A stretch of DNA of 64,000 nt, taken from the NCBI GenBank assembly GCA_022385755.1, contig MU278361.1, forward strand, positions 39,186 to 103,185, in the 5' to 3' direction. The notes under the pieces are model-generated. The model had not been told where the DNA came from. It did not search any database and saw only the letters and a program-made list of their open reading frames with translations. This document shows, one piece after another, positions 12,577 through 22,542 of the stretch (positions within the stretch are counted from its first letter, which is position 1; each line of letters begins with the position of its first letter). A program made the position numbers and the translations under genes. This DNA is from Trametopsis cervina (Eukaryota > Basidiomycota > Agaricomycetes > Polyporales > Irpicaceae).

Positions 12577-15186
12577 ATGGCGACACGGCCTCTCACGCTC
12601 CACGCCTCCGCTCTCACGAACGAGGAGTACACGCTCTACACGACCTCGCTCTGCGATCTTGCAGGCGAAGACGACGACGCACGGACGCACGTACACGACG
12701 ACTCGTATTACGCGTCCCTCACGATTAGTGCCCGCGAGGCGCGGGCGTGGATCCGCGGCAGATACACCGACCTCGCGCCGGCCAACGTCGACGCGGTCCT
12801 CAGGTTGTTTTGCCCGTCCCTTGGCCCCGCGGACGTCCTCAGCGGCGGGCAGTTCTTTGCTGCCCTCCGCCTTGTTACGCATTTAAGACATGGGAAGCCT
12901 TTAGACGGAAATCTGGTGTTTGTGCAGGGTGAGTTCACCTCGTTATCCGGGCATTACCTCTTCGTACCGTGCATGGTCCATGCGTTTTGTGCAGTCAAGA
13001 TACGGGTCTGCCGTCCTTGCGATGCCTGCATAGGCTTCTTTTCATCCGTATGGATCTGTGCAGGGCATACAGCCTACGAAGTCTTCATCTTAACGATGAA
13101 GCTGAGGTTGAAACCGTGGCTCCCTCATGGGCTCTACCCTACGAGGCGCGCTACGGGTCGGTCGCTCAGCCATGTCGGCATGAGTGCTTTCGTACGCTGC
13201 GCTTTCCTTTCGTTTTGCTCGGTGCGCAGCGGACAAATCGCTTCAGCCTATCGCGCCCGCAGCTGGCTTGGCGCTCTCGTGCGCTCCTACGTAGACGTTT
13301 CTCCGCTGCCGTCGCTTCCAGCACTAACGTATCATCCTCCAGCCCACCCTGACGACTCGATATCCGGACCAACACCGCATGGCAGACCTTCCACCGACTC
13401 AACTCGTACATCAAAAGAATTGGACACACGCCCCTCAGACCTTCAACCTACACGATCCCGTTCACCGCCTCTGGTGCCTCCCCGACTTCCCCCTCCTCCG
13501 CCTCCACCGAAGCCTTCCTCAGCACAGCTCACTCCACCGAGCACGAGCACGAATCCGTTCATTAACCGTTCCAAATCACAACCCCCTCATACCGCTTCCG
13601 CTTCTTCATTCCCATTCCACTCGCAAGCACAGCCATCCAGCGCCACCCCACCGCTCCCCCCTCGCAAGCCAGTAGTCCCTCCCCCTCCTCCCCCGCGACA
13701 TGCCTCCCTGCCTCAAGGCCCCGCCATCACACAAACCCCTACGACACCGTCCGCGTTTGCGTTCTGGCATAATCACTCTCAACCGGGCAGTACCCCGACA
13801 CACCCGAACGTGCTGATCCAACAGAGTTTGCAAGCGGGACGCATTGCACAGAGCCTGAAGAAGGCCGAGCAAAAGCTGGAAAAGGAGAGAGTACTCGAAG
13901 TTCTCAAGAGCAGCTCTAAAGCCGGAAGCTCGAGCAGCAGCATACGTACAAGGAGTGCAAGCCCGACGAAGGAGTCGAACGCCGTGTTCAGCCCGAGCTC
14001 GAGTAAAACAGTCCTGATCAATTCAAAGACAAATTCTGCTTCCTCGAAATCTACTTCGGAATCGAATTCCACGAGCTCGGAAGAACTTCGTCCCAGTACG
14101 CGTGCAAGCTCCGCGACTGTGACTACCCACAATCGCGTACCTGCGCTCCCACCTAGGCGCAGCTCAAGAAGATTCAGTCCTCCTCTGTCTTCGGCAGGGT
14201 CGACTCGAAGCTTTGAGCAGGTTGCAACGGCCACCGTACCGCACCGACCAACACCGTCTCGCGCGCAGTCAACGTTTGTCCGAGAGCCTTCGCCTCTTAG
14301 GGCTAACTCCCCGCCCCTACATCCTGATCTAGTCGCACAACCACCACCCACTCATCCCGACCGTAAACTACGGGAGTATCCTGATTCCAATCCCGGCTCC
14401 GATATCGATACTCAACCCTCGCCGACAAGTAGAGCTTTCCGCTCGAAGTCGATGCACTATACTAGTCCTCCGGTTCCCCCGCCTCGAAGACGGCCAGAGA
14501 GCGTGCAATACGGAGGCTTAAGCCGCCATGCTTCCTCACGGGATCGAACACCGAGCCCGTCACGGACAGAACGGTCGTCAAAGAGTCTCTCTACCGTGTT
14601 GTCCAGCCCGGCTTCCATACCTCCACGAGGAGCACCCCCTGGCGGCGGCGGAAACATCTCGAGACACATGTCCCTGTCGATGCATAATCGCCGCCGGGAC
14701 AGCCTTCCGAAGGAAGGTGCGACGCGAGATGACTCGACGATAGACTCGACGATCTCGAATATCAAGAACACGCTCTTAGGGCTCCAGCCGAAGATCGAGG
14801 CTGCTCGGTATAAGGCCGAAGCTGGCCTGAGCAAACGCGGGTATGTGCCCCATAGTAATGCGTCGTTATTCCATGAGGACGTGGAGGAGCGGCTGGTCTC
14901 GTCCCGTGCAAGTAGCGTCACGGACGTTACGAGCGGCGTCAGTGTGGACTCTGACGATGGTGGCCTGGGTCAAGACGTGAGCATTTTGGACATCGACGAC
15001 CGGAACGACTCGAGCGTGAGGACGACTGCGCAGAGGTGGGATGGCAGGAAATGGGATGACACTGGGAGATTGAGGAGCTCGAGCGGGGGTGCGCTACCGA
15101 GCGAGGAGAGGAAGCCGAGGAGGGCGTGGGATGTGGAGAGAGACGAGATGAAGTGGCCAACCGGAGAGGGCTGGAGGCCGCTATGA
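12577..15186 (+). CDS. EH-like domain proline-rich scaffold protein
   Basis: Exons 12577-12928 and 13343-15186 give 731 aa. The first 118 residues resemble an EH domain: ISAREARAWIRGRYTDLAPA, then VDAVLRLFCPSLGPADVLSG and GQFFAALRLVTHLRHGKPLD, the helix-loop-helix pair that in Eps15-type proteins binds NPF peptides. The rest is low-complexity with many proline stretches (PPRLPPPPPPP, PPLPPRKP), basic SH3-like ligands (PALPPRRSSRR), a short coiled coil near residue 300 (AQSLKKAEQKLEKERVLEVL) and a conserved C-terminal helix (STISNIKNTLLGLQPKIEAA). A role at endocytic or actin sites is inferred. The 414-nt intervening segment is a multiple of three without stop, so an unspliced 869-aa reading is also open. 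An NPF motif is visible in the protein itself (STNPFINRS). Confidence 0.72.
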   Translation: MATRPLTLHASALTNEEYTLYTTSLCDLAGEDDDARTHVHDDSYYASLTISAREARAWIRGRYTDLAPANVDAVLRLFCPSLGPADVLSGGQFFAALRLVTHLRHGKPLDGNLVFVQGEFTSLSGHYLFVPCMVHAFCAVKIRVCRPCDACIGFFSSVWICAGHTAYEVFILTMKLRLKPWLPHGLYPTRRATGRSLSHVGMSAFVRCAFLSFCSVRSGQIASAYRARSWLGALVRSYVDVSPLPSLPALTYHPPAHPDDSISGPTPHGRPSTDSTRTSKELDTRPSDLQPTRSRSPPLVPPRLPPPPPPPKPSSAQLTPPSTSTNPFINRSKSQPPHTASASSFPFHSQAQPSSATPPLPPRKPVVPPPPPPRHASLPQGPAITQTPTTPSAFAFWHNHSQPGSTPTHPNVLIQQSLQAGRIAQSLKKAEQKLEKERVLEVLKSSSKAGSSSSSIRTRSASPTKESNAVFSPSSSKTVLINSKTNSASSKSTSESNSTSSEELRPSTRASSATVTTHNRVPALPPRRSSRRFSPPLSSAGSTRSFEQVATATVPHRPTPSRAQSTFVREPSPLRANSPPLHPDLVAQPPPTHPDRKLREYPDSNPGSDIDTQPSPTSRAFRSKSMHYTSPPVPPPRRRPESVQYGGLSRHASSRDRTPSPSRTERSSKSLSTVLSSPASIPPRGAPPGGGGNISRHMSLSMHNRRRDSLPKEGATRDDSTIDSTISNIKNTLLGLQPKIEAARYKAEAGLSKRGYVPHSNASLFHEDVEERLVSSRASSVTDVTSGVSVDSDDGGLGQDVSILDIDDRNDSSVRTTAQRWDGRKWDDTGRLRSSSGGALPSEERKPRRAWDVERDEMKWPTGEGWRPL

Positions 15187-15312
15187 GTGTTGTTGACTGA
15201 CCATGGGCGAGAGCAGTAGAGGCATATGAATACCCCACGCACTAAAAACGGAGATTGCACCTTTTCCTCACCAGAGTCTGATTAAGCAACCGTGTAACTA
15301 GTAGCATACATT

Positions 15313-16225
15313 CTATCCATTGCACCGAAATTGTAGCTCTAAATATTGTCCATGATGTACATAGAATTCGGATTCATGATTCACTTCGCCAATGATCCCC
15401 GCGTGCATCCGTGCGACATAACGTACCTGATTTGCGGGTAAGGTGTATGGCAGTGTTGATAGAGATATTGCAATAGTGTAGCTGTCACCAGGTTTGATCG
15501 GCGGGCACCCTCTGGAGTAGTCCTGCAATGCTTTGCCAAAGACATCGCTGTCGCCAAGCGGGAAGAATTTGGTACGTAGCGGGGATGTACAGTTGGGAAG
15601 AAAATAGCGACTGAGCCGCCGATATTACTGTTCCTTCAGATAGTATGGAAATGAGCCAAATGAAATAGAGACTGCATTGAGGTAGAAAGTAGCAGCGGCC
15701 GGAGGAGCAACGAAGGCGCATACTCGGAGCAGACAGACGAGGATATCCAATGTCGGTCGTGCTTTTCGAGAGCATACACAAGCTATAATTCCTGGGAAGG
15801 ACTGGCTGCTTTTAGCGCAAACAGCAACAGGCCAATGTCGATAGGATGACACTTACAGACAGCCGACGATGTTATAAGTTAGTTTGACCGCTGCTTTCTC
15901 TTCTCCCAGCCGTAGAAGCCGTGCGGTCGGCTGCAACTCCCCATTGGTAAAGCATGGGATAGAAATGAGTGCGCCCAGTGACAGGTAGACACTAGTAGCC
16001 TCTCCAGATAAATGGGTAAATATCCTAGGTGTCGGTTCTCCGCCGTTGTACGATGCCAGCATTAAGTTGGCAGGCTTGCAAGGGCACAGCCCTGAAACGA
16101 GGTGGGAGACGTGAAGGTTCGAACGTACCAACTGGACAACCTAGGCCGCTTGCATGGCCCGCCATAAAGCAGCCTATTACGAATTCTACATTTCTTGCAA
16201 ACAGGGTTGCCTGCTGAGCTGTCAA
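15313..16225 (-). CDS. Candidate minus-strand gene of unknown function, model incomplete
   Basis: Three stretches read like protein on the minus strand. About 16090-15855 gives LMLASYNGGEPTPRIFTHLS and continues through LYLSLGALISIPCF-type sequence to TYNIVGC, with a donor-like gtaagt after it. About 15615-15430 gives FFPLGDSDVFGKALQDYSRG, then CPPIKPGDSYTIAISL and TLPYTLPANQ, followed by a gtacgt donor. The segment between is ambiguous among frames, and no ATG-led first exon was found. I do not recognise the family. It may be an intact gene whose introns I could not place, or a decaying one. Coordinates bracket the coding-like part only. Confidence 0.3.
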
Positions 16226-16750
16226 AGGCTACATTGGTGTCGGCATCCTAGGGCGCCCACTGTGATGTCCGACGAATATCGTGGGCGAACGCGCCGTGAA
16301 TCTACCCATGTAGGATGGTTGTCAATTTAGCATCGAATGCCTGTAAGACATGGAGGTCGACGAGAGAGTGTGCGCCGGCCAATGCCGATGAGAGGGCATG
16401 GCTACAATTTCAAGCTGTTCAGTGAAATACACCCGAACTCACAAACTTGTGCACTCACACCGTCTCACAGGGTCGGCATCTAAGCCGTACTGAGTTCGTC
16501 AAGGTTGTTCACGGAGATGACGACGTTTAGACCAGGGGCAAGACATCGGTACATGAGGCAGATGAAACCCGACCCTGGCTGGACCGCGCTTGTACGACCC
16601 TGAGTTACTGTATGCAACTTACCAACTCGCAGAGGCCAGCCTCGTTACTCTGAAACTTGCACACCGTCGCTAAGCATCCTACAAGTGCCAGAGCATCGTA
16701 AGTCTGCTATTTCTACAGCTCAAGTTTCTCCTCTCTCCCTTCTGACCGCA
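16226..16750. other. Intergenic upstream of the G-alpha gene
   Basis: About 525 bp between the minus-strand candidate and the G-alpha start. A pyrimidine-rich tract (ctcctctctcccttctgaccgca) precedes the ATG at 16751. Nothing else is recognised. Confidence 0.4.
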
Positions 16751-19065
16751 ATGGCCACGTCGCTGAAACCGTATACCACAGTCACCGTCCATTTCCCCGC
16801 AGATCCTCACGCGATGCCTGCAAACGAGTCGGACGACCCTCTCACGCGTGCACTCGCACCTCCACCGGATGAGACTCCAGAAGAGCGGACTATCAGAGTG
16901 CGGAAGGAAATAGAGGCGCAACGCATCAGCGACCAAATCGACGACGCCTTGAAGCAAGAGAAAGCCGCACTTAAGAAGAAGAGGGTGATGAAGATGCTCC
17001 TTCTTGGACAGAGCGAAAGCGGTATGTTCCATCGATATCCTCAACCGCGCCTTGTGTGTGTACGTGCCTAAACGTCATTCATGTGTACAGGCAAGTCGAC
17101 AACCCTCAAAAGTGCGTGCCGCCCCTGTCCTCACTTCTCCCGCCCGTCGTGAACCTCATATAATATTTGTATAACAGATATGCAGCTCGCGTATGCACCA
17201 AAAGCCTTTGCAGCCGAACGCGCCTCCTGGCGTGCTGTGATTCAACTCAATCTCATCCGCAGTATCATTGCCATCCTCGATGCTCTCACCGCCGAGCTAG
17301 CGACCGCCTCACGCCCCCAAGAAACACACAACCCGTACGGTTTCACTTCACCTCCGCCCTCTCCGACCCCAGATGACCAGCATACCTCTGCACAGTCAAG
17401 CACAATCCCGCTATCCCACCGCCCTGCGCTCTCAAAACTTAAACTCCGACTCGCACCCCTACGACAGGTCGAAGCCGATCTCAAAGCACGTATTGGCGCA
17501 GGCAGCGCTGAAGAGAGCTGGGACGGCACTGTCTCGCCATCAGTTTCCTCTCCTGCATTCGGTCCTTCCCGCTTGAGTGAGGACGACCTTGATGAAGCCG
17601 CACTGTCGCTTTCGTTAGAAGATCAGGCGTTTGTCATCCCCAACCGGCGTCCAAATCCCAAAGAGGTATTCGTACGTTCACACAGTGCATGGAAGGAAAA
17701 AGAAAAGGAGTCTGTTACGGGTTCATGGAGGCTCAGTGGCACCGGCCATGGTTCGACGAGCAGTAGGGGGAGCAGGCCTGTGTCGACTCACGCGAACCCC
17801 AGTGGGCATTCCATCGATGCAGACGTGTATCGGGATAGTGCCACCGACGTGTTAGCGGGGTGTGCAGAAGATATGGTGGCCCTGTGGCTGAATGAGGACG
17901 TGAGAGAGGCAGTGAGCCGACGGAAAGTGATGAAGGGACTGTGGGACGGTGCCGAATAGTAAGTGATTCGTGTATTGCCTTTCCGCCCCTGCGGGTTTCT
18001 TGATGAAGGCACTGAATAACTCACTTCAAGCTTCTTGAACAACATAACCCGCATTGCTAAACGAGATTATGAGCCTACAAATGACGATGTTTTGCGAGCA
18101 CGTATTCGGACGCTTGGTGTACAAGAATACTCGATCAAGTTTGAACACGGTAGTGCGTCTTGTATCTCTCATCGTCCCACACCCGAGTCTGACTACTCCA
18201 CTCACACTCTATGATGGTGCGGTACAACTTGAACGTGCAGACGAGCGGGACTTTTGGAATGAATGGTCAATATACGACGTTGGCGGATCTCGCACATCGG
18301 TCAGTATACTTCTCAGGATGCCAGAGTGAGTCTGGGTGTTGACTTCTGCTTGCCTTATGTTAGCGTGCCGCATGGCTCCCCTATTTCTCTGAGGTTCATG
18401 CCATCCTTTTCCTCGCTCCTATATCCGCTTTCGATGAACGCCTTGCCGAAGACAAGCGCGTCAACCGTCTCGAAGACTCGTTCGCACTATGGCAGGCCAT
18501 ATGCAAGAGTGAAGTGCTGAAGGACACGATCATTATATGTAAGCCCGGCTTTTACTTACAGGGATAGACCGCTGACGGTGGTGTGCATGATATTGACTGA
18601 CAGTGTTCATGAACAAATGCGACCTACTGGAAAAGAAACTCGCGGCAGGGATTAAAATCAATCGGTATATGACAAGCTTCGGAGCGAGATCAAACGACGC
18701 GGATACGTTTGCGACATGTACGTTGTCCTCACACTTGTCACTCGCACGATGTGCTGACTGCTCTCAGACCTGCTGAACAAATTCAGAGAGCTCCATGTCA
18801 CCCTGTCTCCCGTGAAGCGCGCTTTTTACGGATACAAAACCTCCGTCGTCGTATGTCATCGCCCTCGTTATCATGACACACGACCAGTTGCTGATTCATA
18901 TTTTGCGGTCGTGAACGTGCAGGATGCAGAAGCAACTGCTACAACCCTCTCAGCTGGTGAGTCCCTCGATCGGTCCGTTTTTTTTTCGTGCTAACGTCCG
19001 TGATCATCACCATAGTTCGGGATGGAATTCTGCAAACGCATCTCAGAGATGCGTCGTTTGTTTGA
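16751..19065 (+). CDS. Divergent heterotrimeric G-protein alpha subunit with large insertion
   Basis: Ten exons: 16751-17021, 17091-17111, 17178-17958, 18031-18149, 18241-18299, 18364-18538, 18604-18717, 18768-18850, 18923-18956 and 19016-19065, giving 568 aa. The P-loop is GQSESGKST (86-94) and is split by an intron. A roughly 220-residue Ser/Pro-rich insertion replaces the start of the helical domain. Switch I keeps the catalytic Arg (R382) and Mg-binding Thr (T385) in RARIRTLGVQE. Switch II reads DVGGSRTSR, so the catalytic Gln is Ser (S414). NKCD (479-482) binds guanine, but the TCAT loop is TSVV (538-541). The N-terminus has no MGC(x)xxxS lipidation signal. Such long non-canonical G-alphas occur in Agaricomycetes; signalling by altered GTP turnover is inferred. 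The exon 4/5 joint is the least certain. Confidence 0.9.
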
Positions 19066-20104
19066 ACCTATGGCCGACGTGCCGATAGGACACTGCTGTC
19101 GTCCGATGAGCCTCCGTGCTAACCGGCGGACAATTTCGTTGTATTCTAGGCTGTTCAATTCCGCGGATCTATGGCTATTCTCTATTTAATATGCGCACCT
19201 GTGCGACGCTATCTGACAGACATTACTGCTGATCTTCTAGTTTACCATCTATCGATACGTACATATATATATATTCTCTGCTATCTGGACACTTGCTCTC
19301 CGCCTCTCAGTCGTTTTTCACTGCGTTTGTCCGAAATGCCTGTACTATAACATCGCTATCGTCATATTCATCGTTTACGCTGGCACAGCCAACAATTTTC
19401 AGGCGATCAGTCAATTAAGCAGTGTGATCATGATAAATTGCGACTCTGTAACGTGCGCCGCACCGCACAGGCAACACCCGACAAAACATCATTTCGCGTT
19501 CGATCATAGTGTATACATGCATCCATTCGTTCTAGTTTTCCAGCCACATGACTAGGGAACTTCCGACGTACCTTCGGAAATGCTGTAGGCAGCAGTCTTG
19601 CGCATCGTTGTGTTGCACGCCCCGTGAGGACCTCCTACAGTAGGCATTGAGTAGCGAGAGGCCTTCTCAGAGACTGTATTATGGTGTTTTTGATACGCGT
19701 ACCAAGTAATTCACAAGCCCGATATGGGCCGTAGCTTGCACACGGAACGGACAGGTTCAAGAGGACTGGAATAGCTGGATGGAACGAGAAGAACCTAACC
19801 AAAGCTGTGTTTGTGATTATTCTAATTTTCCGGTTGAGTCTCAGATGGTACACAGCTAGGATAGTCTTGGAAAGCTGTTGACAAAATTACTTCGCCGTCT
19901 TGCTTCGAGTGTATTTCAGTGACTGAGGCCGTGGAAGCTGTGTAGATATAAATGTAGAGACCCACGGAAGAGTCGCAGACGACCGAACCGTTACGTGTAT
20001 TGCAGCGTTCTCGAACATAGGAAGGTACTTTCCCTGAGCTAGATGGCATCGTGGTCACAGCATTAGTCGTTTGCCGAGGACTTCCTAGTGACCGTGTCCC
20101 ACGC

Positions 20105-20116
20105 GGTCACGTGACC
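20105..20116. promoter_or_regulatory. Perfect palindrome ggtcacgtgacc with CACGTG core
   Basis: A 12-bp perfect inverted repeat lies 29 bp before the TATA box at 20145 and about 200 bp before the start codon at 20314. The CACGTG core is the classic E-box of bHLH factors and also suits some bZIP factors. A second half-site, ggtcac/gtgacc, occurs just upstream (gtgaccgtgtccc). Function is inferred from position. Confidence 0.5.
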
Positions 20117-20144
20117 GACATATGGGTGGCGGTGTATCGAATCC

Positions 20145-20151
20145 TATAAAA
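20145..20151 (+). promoter_or_regulatory. TATA box of the orphan membrane protein gene
   Basis: The sequence tataaaa is in the expected spacing to an A/C-rich initiation region (about 20175-20195). A possible leader intron follows: gtactcctcc at about 20208 to cactcag at about 20268. Confidence 0.55.
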
Positions 20152-20313
20152 TCGACCTGGGATATGAATGTTAGACTACAGCACACCAGAGCACTCATTT
20201 ACAGCAAGGTACTCCTCCTATATTCGTGGGCGATATGCGGCTTGACTGACCCAAATGATCACTCAGCCGTCCAGCGAACTTAAGAACCAAGTTTTGCAAC
20301 TTACTGTCAAGTC

Positions 20314-21180
20314 ATGACCACCCTTCCGCTCAACTCCCCTGGAACTTTCCTACCCACTCACCAGTACACGATTTACCCCGGGCCAAACACCTCCTATAGC
20401 ACCAAGACTGTGGCCACCGTGGACCCTTCTACCCCTATGCATGTGCATGTGTCGATAAAAATTCGCAGGGTGCAAGAATTGCCGCAGAGCCGGTCTTGTC
20501 TCTGCAGATCTGTCCGTACATTCCTCCGTGTGTTCACTTTCGTAATTACATGGATGTTGGTCCTCTTCACTCTCCTTTTTGCCGCCGTAGCGTTCGTCGA
20601 CGTTGCCTTCGGGGTCTTCCTCCTTGCAATGTGGACACCAGAGTTCGCTCCGACATCGGTGGAGGCAGAATTTGTCATACTCGGTACATATCTCCGCGCA
20701 AGTCTCCTCGGAGCGTGCATCGCAAGCGCTTTCACCTCTCTTGTTGTCGCATTTGGATACACCATCTGGGACATGTGCAAGAATAGCGTCTTCACCTTTG
20801 ATGCGATGGTGGACCGTGTTAATGCCACGGTGAGAGAGCAGCTCCTCCCTAAGACGAAGCCACAGACGAACGGACAGTTGTGGGTCTTGCGGCTGTGCAC
20901 GCTTGTGCTTCCGGGGATTGGCGTGTTCCTCGGTATGGCGGTCGTCTGGTGGTTTGAAGGCAGTGATAATGGCGCAGCAGTGGATCCGATGCACGCACTG
21001 GAAGTACTGTGCATCGGACAAGTTACACATATCAGTGCGCTTGTCATTACGGGCATCCTTCGCAGGGGAAGGGGTCGGAATACTGAGGGTAGCGAGAGGG
21101 TTCTGCACCTTGCCGGAGACATGCCAGCTGATGGAATCAGTGAGAAAACGGATGTCAAAAATGCCCATACCTTGGTCTAG
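20314..21180 (+). CDS. Orphan multi-pass membrane protein
   Basis: A single uninterrupted frame gives 288 aa. After a 60-residue polar N-terminus there is a long hydrophobic block at about 72-107 (TFLRVFTFVITWMLVLFTLL onward, enough for one or two spans), then spans at about 129-152 (LLGACIASAFTSLVVAFGYT), 195-215 (CTLVLPGIGVFLGMAVVWWF) and 230-251 (LEVLCIGQVTHISALVITGI). The C-terminal tail is charged. I recognise no family. It stands out by lacking introns in an intron-rich region and by having a clear TATA box and E-box palindrome, suggesting an inducible gene. A longer antisense frame overlaps it but shows no protein features. Confidence 0.7.
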   Translation: MTTLPLNSPGTFLPTHQYTIYPGPNTSYSTKTVATVDPSTPMHVHVSIKIRRVQELPQSRSCLCRSVRTFLRVFTFVITWMLVLFTLLFAAVAFVDVAFGVFLLAMWTPEFAPTSVEAEFVILGTYLRASLLGACIASAFTSLVVAFGYTIWDMCKNSVFTFDAMVDRVNATVREQLLPKTKPQTNGQLWVLRLCTLVLPGIGVFLGMAVVWWFEGSDNGAAVDPMHALEVLCIGQVTHISALVITGILRRGRGRNTEGSERVLHLAGDMPADGISEKTDVKNAHTLV

Positions 21181-22542
21181 TTTAGGAGCCGAGAGAGATA
21201 GGCGAAAGGTATTTCCTTTCAACTTCGAAACTGCTGTGCGCAGCATGGACAACACAATCCTTTCTTCGGCATGGACCCTATAATACACCCTCTTTGAATT
21301 CGTTTCAATTTTTCTTTTCATATTCACAATGTTTCGATCTTAAACACTCTTACCACATAATTGCAAAGTTCAAGTCTGGTGTGAGAGCTTTCCCTTCCTT
21401 GACTTGGTTTTTTCGCTTTTGCTGCCAGAGGTGCGCTTGAGCCTACATGTCAGCAATCTCACATCGCCATCGAGCCTTTGCAATGTCAAGCTTCGCACCT
21501 CCTATCTGGTTGCCAATGCAGACTTGAAAATCGAGTGCAAGCGACTCGGGAGCCTGCGAGCGGAATTGATGCATGTTTGGCATAAGCTTCGTGGCGTCCC
21601 GGCTCCTGCCGACGCTAGGAAACACCTTCAACCTGCACACACGCGCGAGGCCTCCTCCGCCGAATCCAGAACACGGGCCTCCCCACTTACATCCGTCGCG
21701 ATGAGAAGCTCTGGCATTTGTAGCGGAAGCAGGTCGCATTGCAAGATAAGCAAGGATGTGTATTGCAGCACGATCGTCATTTTACGCCCACGAGCTGGGC
21801 CACGGCGCACCACTTACCGCTGCACCGGGCTACCTGCAGCAAGCAATTACCGCTGACGATTTCCTTGTGCGTACGCATCATGGGGACAACGGCAAGCGAA
21901 GTTGGATTCCGCATGAGGCGAATGTATGTGATTCATATCAGTCTCTTTCAAATCGCAATATTACAGCGCGCTGATAGAAGCTCATTTAAGCTCGCTAGCT
22001 TTTCTACATACCATCCAGCTGGTGCTCCGCACTTTGAGCGCATCCGAGGATGTTGTTGCTCTCAGTCATGCCGGAACATCCTAGGGCCTGCGATCAGGCT
22101 TGCGCAGGTACCCTTCACGACTGAGTACACACCGGGATGTTGGAAAGGCGTTGTTACCCATTCTCAGATACAGGACCCCGCCGCCGACCGCTCTTATCCC
22201 CCGTGGGTGCGATTCTGAGATAGTGCAGGCTACACCGTCATGGGACGTGCGGTTTCGGTGTGGTATCTCTGCCAGCTCCCACGCCGTTACGATAGGCTTC
22301 TATTCGTCATTCACATCGTGGCCGAGGAAGCCTATCCCTCCTCGGAAAGCCCAAACGCACAGGCTATAAAGACTCGACGATCAGCGGTGGGGTCGTTGCG
22401 CCTTTCGTATGCAGGCATACGCTCAGCCGTCGTCCCCTCCTTAAACATTCTCTTCCGCGACATATCCTTCTCGGTATGAGTGTGTTTGTGGTCTATCCGC
22501 CCTTCGCAGCTGGCTGACTGCGTCCTTTTCACAGCCAGCATC
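21181..22542. other. Intergenic; no recognised gene
   Basis: About 1.36 kb with overlapping open frames of 60-160 codons, none convincing. The right end carries the TATA box and leader intron of the next gene. Nothing RNA-like was seen. Confidence 0.45.
22365..22371 (+). promoter_or_regulatory. TATA box and leader intron before the gene at 22543
   Basis: The sequence tataaag lies about 110 bp before a likely 5' untranslated intron (donor gtatgag at 22474, acceptor ttttcacag ending 22534), which ends 8 bp before the start codon. Confidence 0.5.

Larger units (their letters stand above)
19066..20313. other. Intergenic; one short doubtful ORF
   Basis: About 1.25 kb without a recognised gene. 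On the minus strand a 75-codon ATG frame starts at 20049 (MPSSSGKVPSYVRERC), with no domain and no splice support. AT-rich runs (acatatatatatatt at 19260) follow the G-alpha 3' end. The promoter elements of the next gene are listed separately. Confidence 0.45.

Noticed and set aside
20350..21327. 325-codon open frame on the minus strand
   Set aside because: It lies antisense to the 288-aa membrane protein, has an odd Cys/His/Arg-rich composition, no domain, and is explained by the codon bias of the sense gene.
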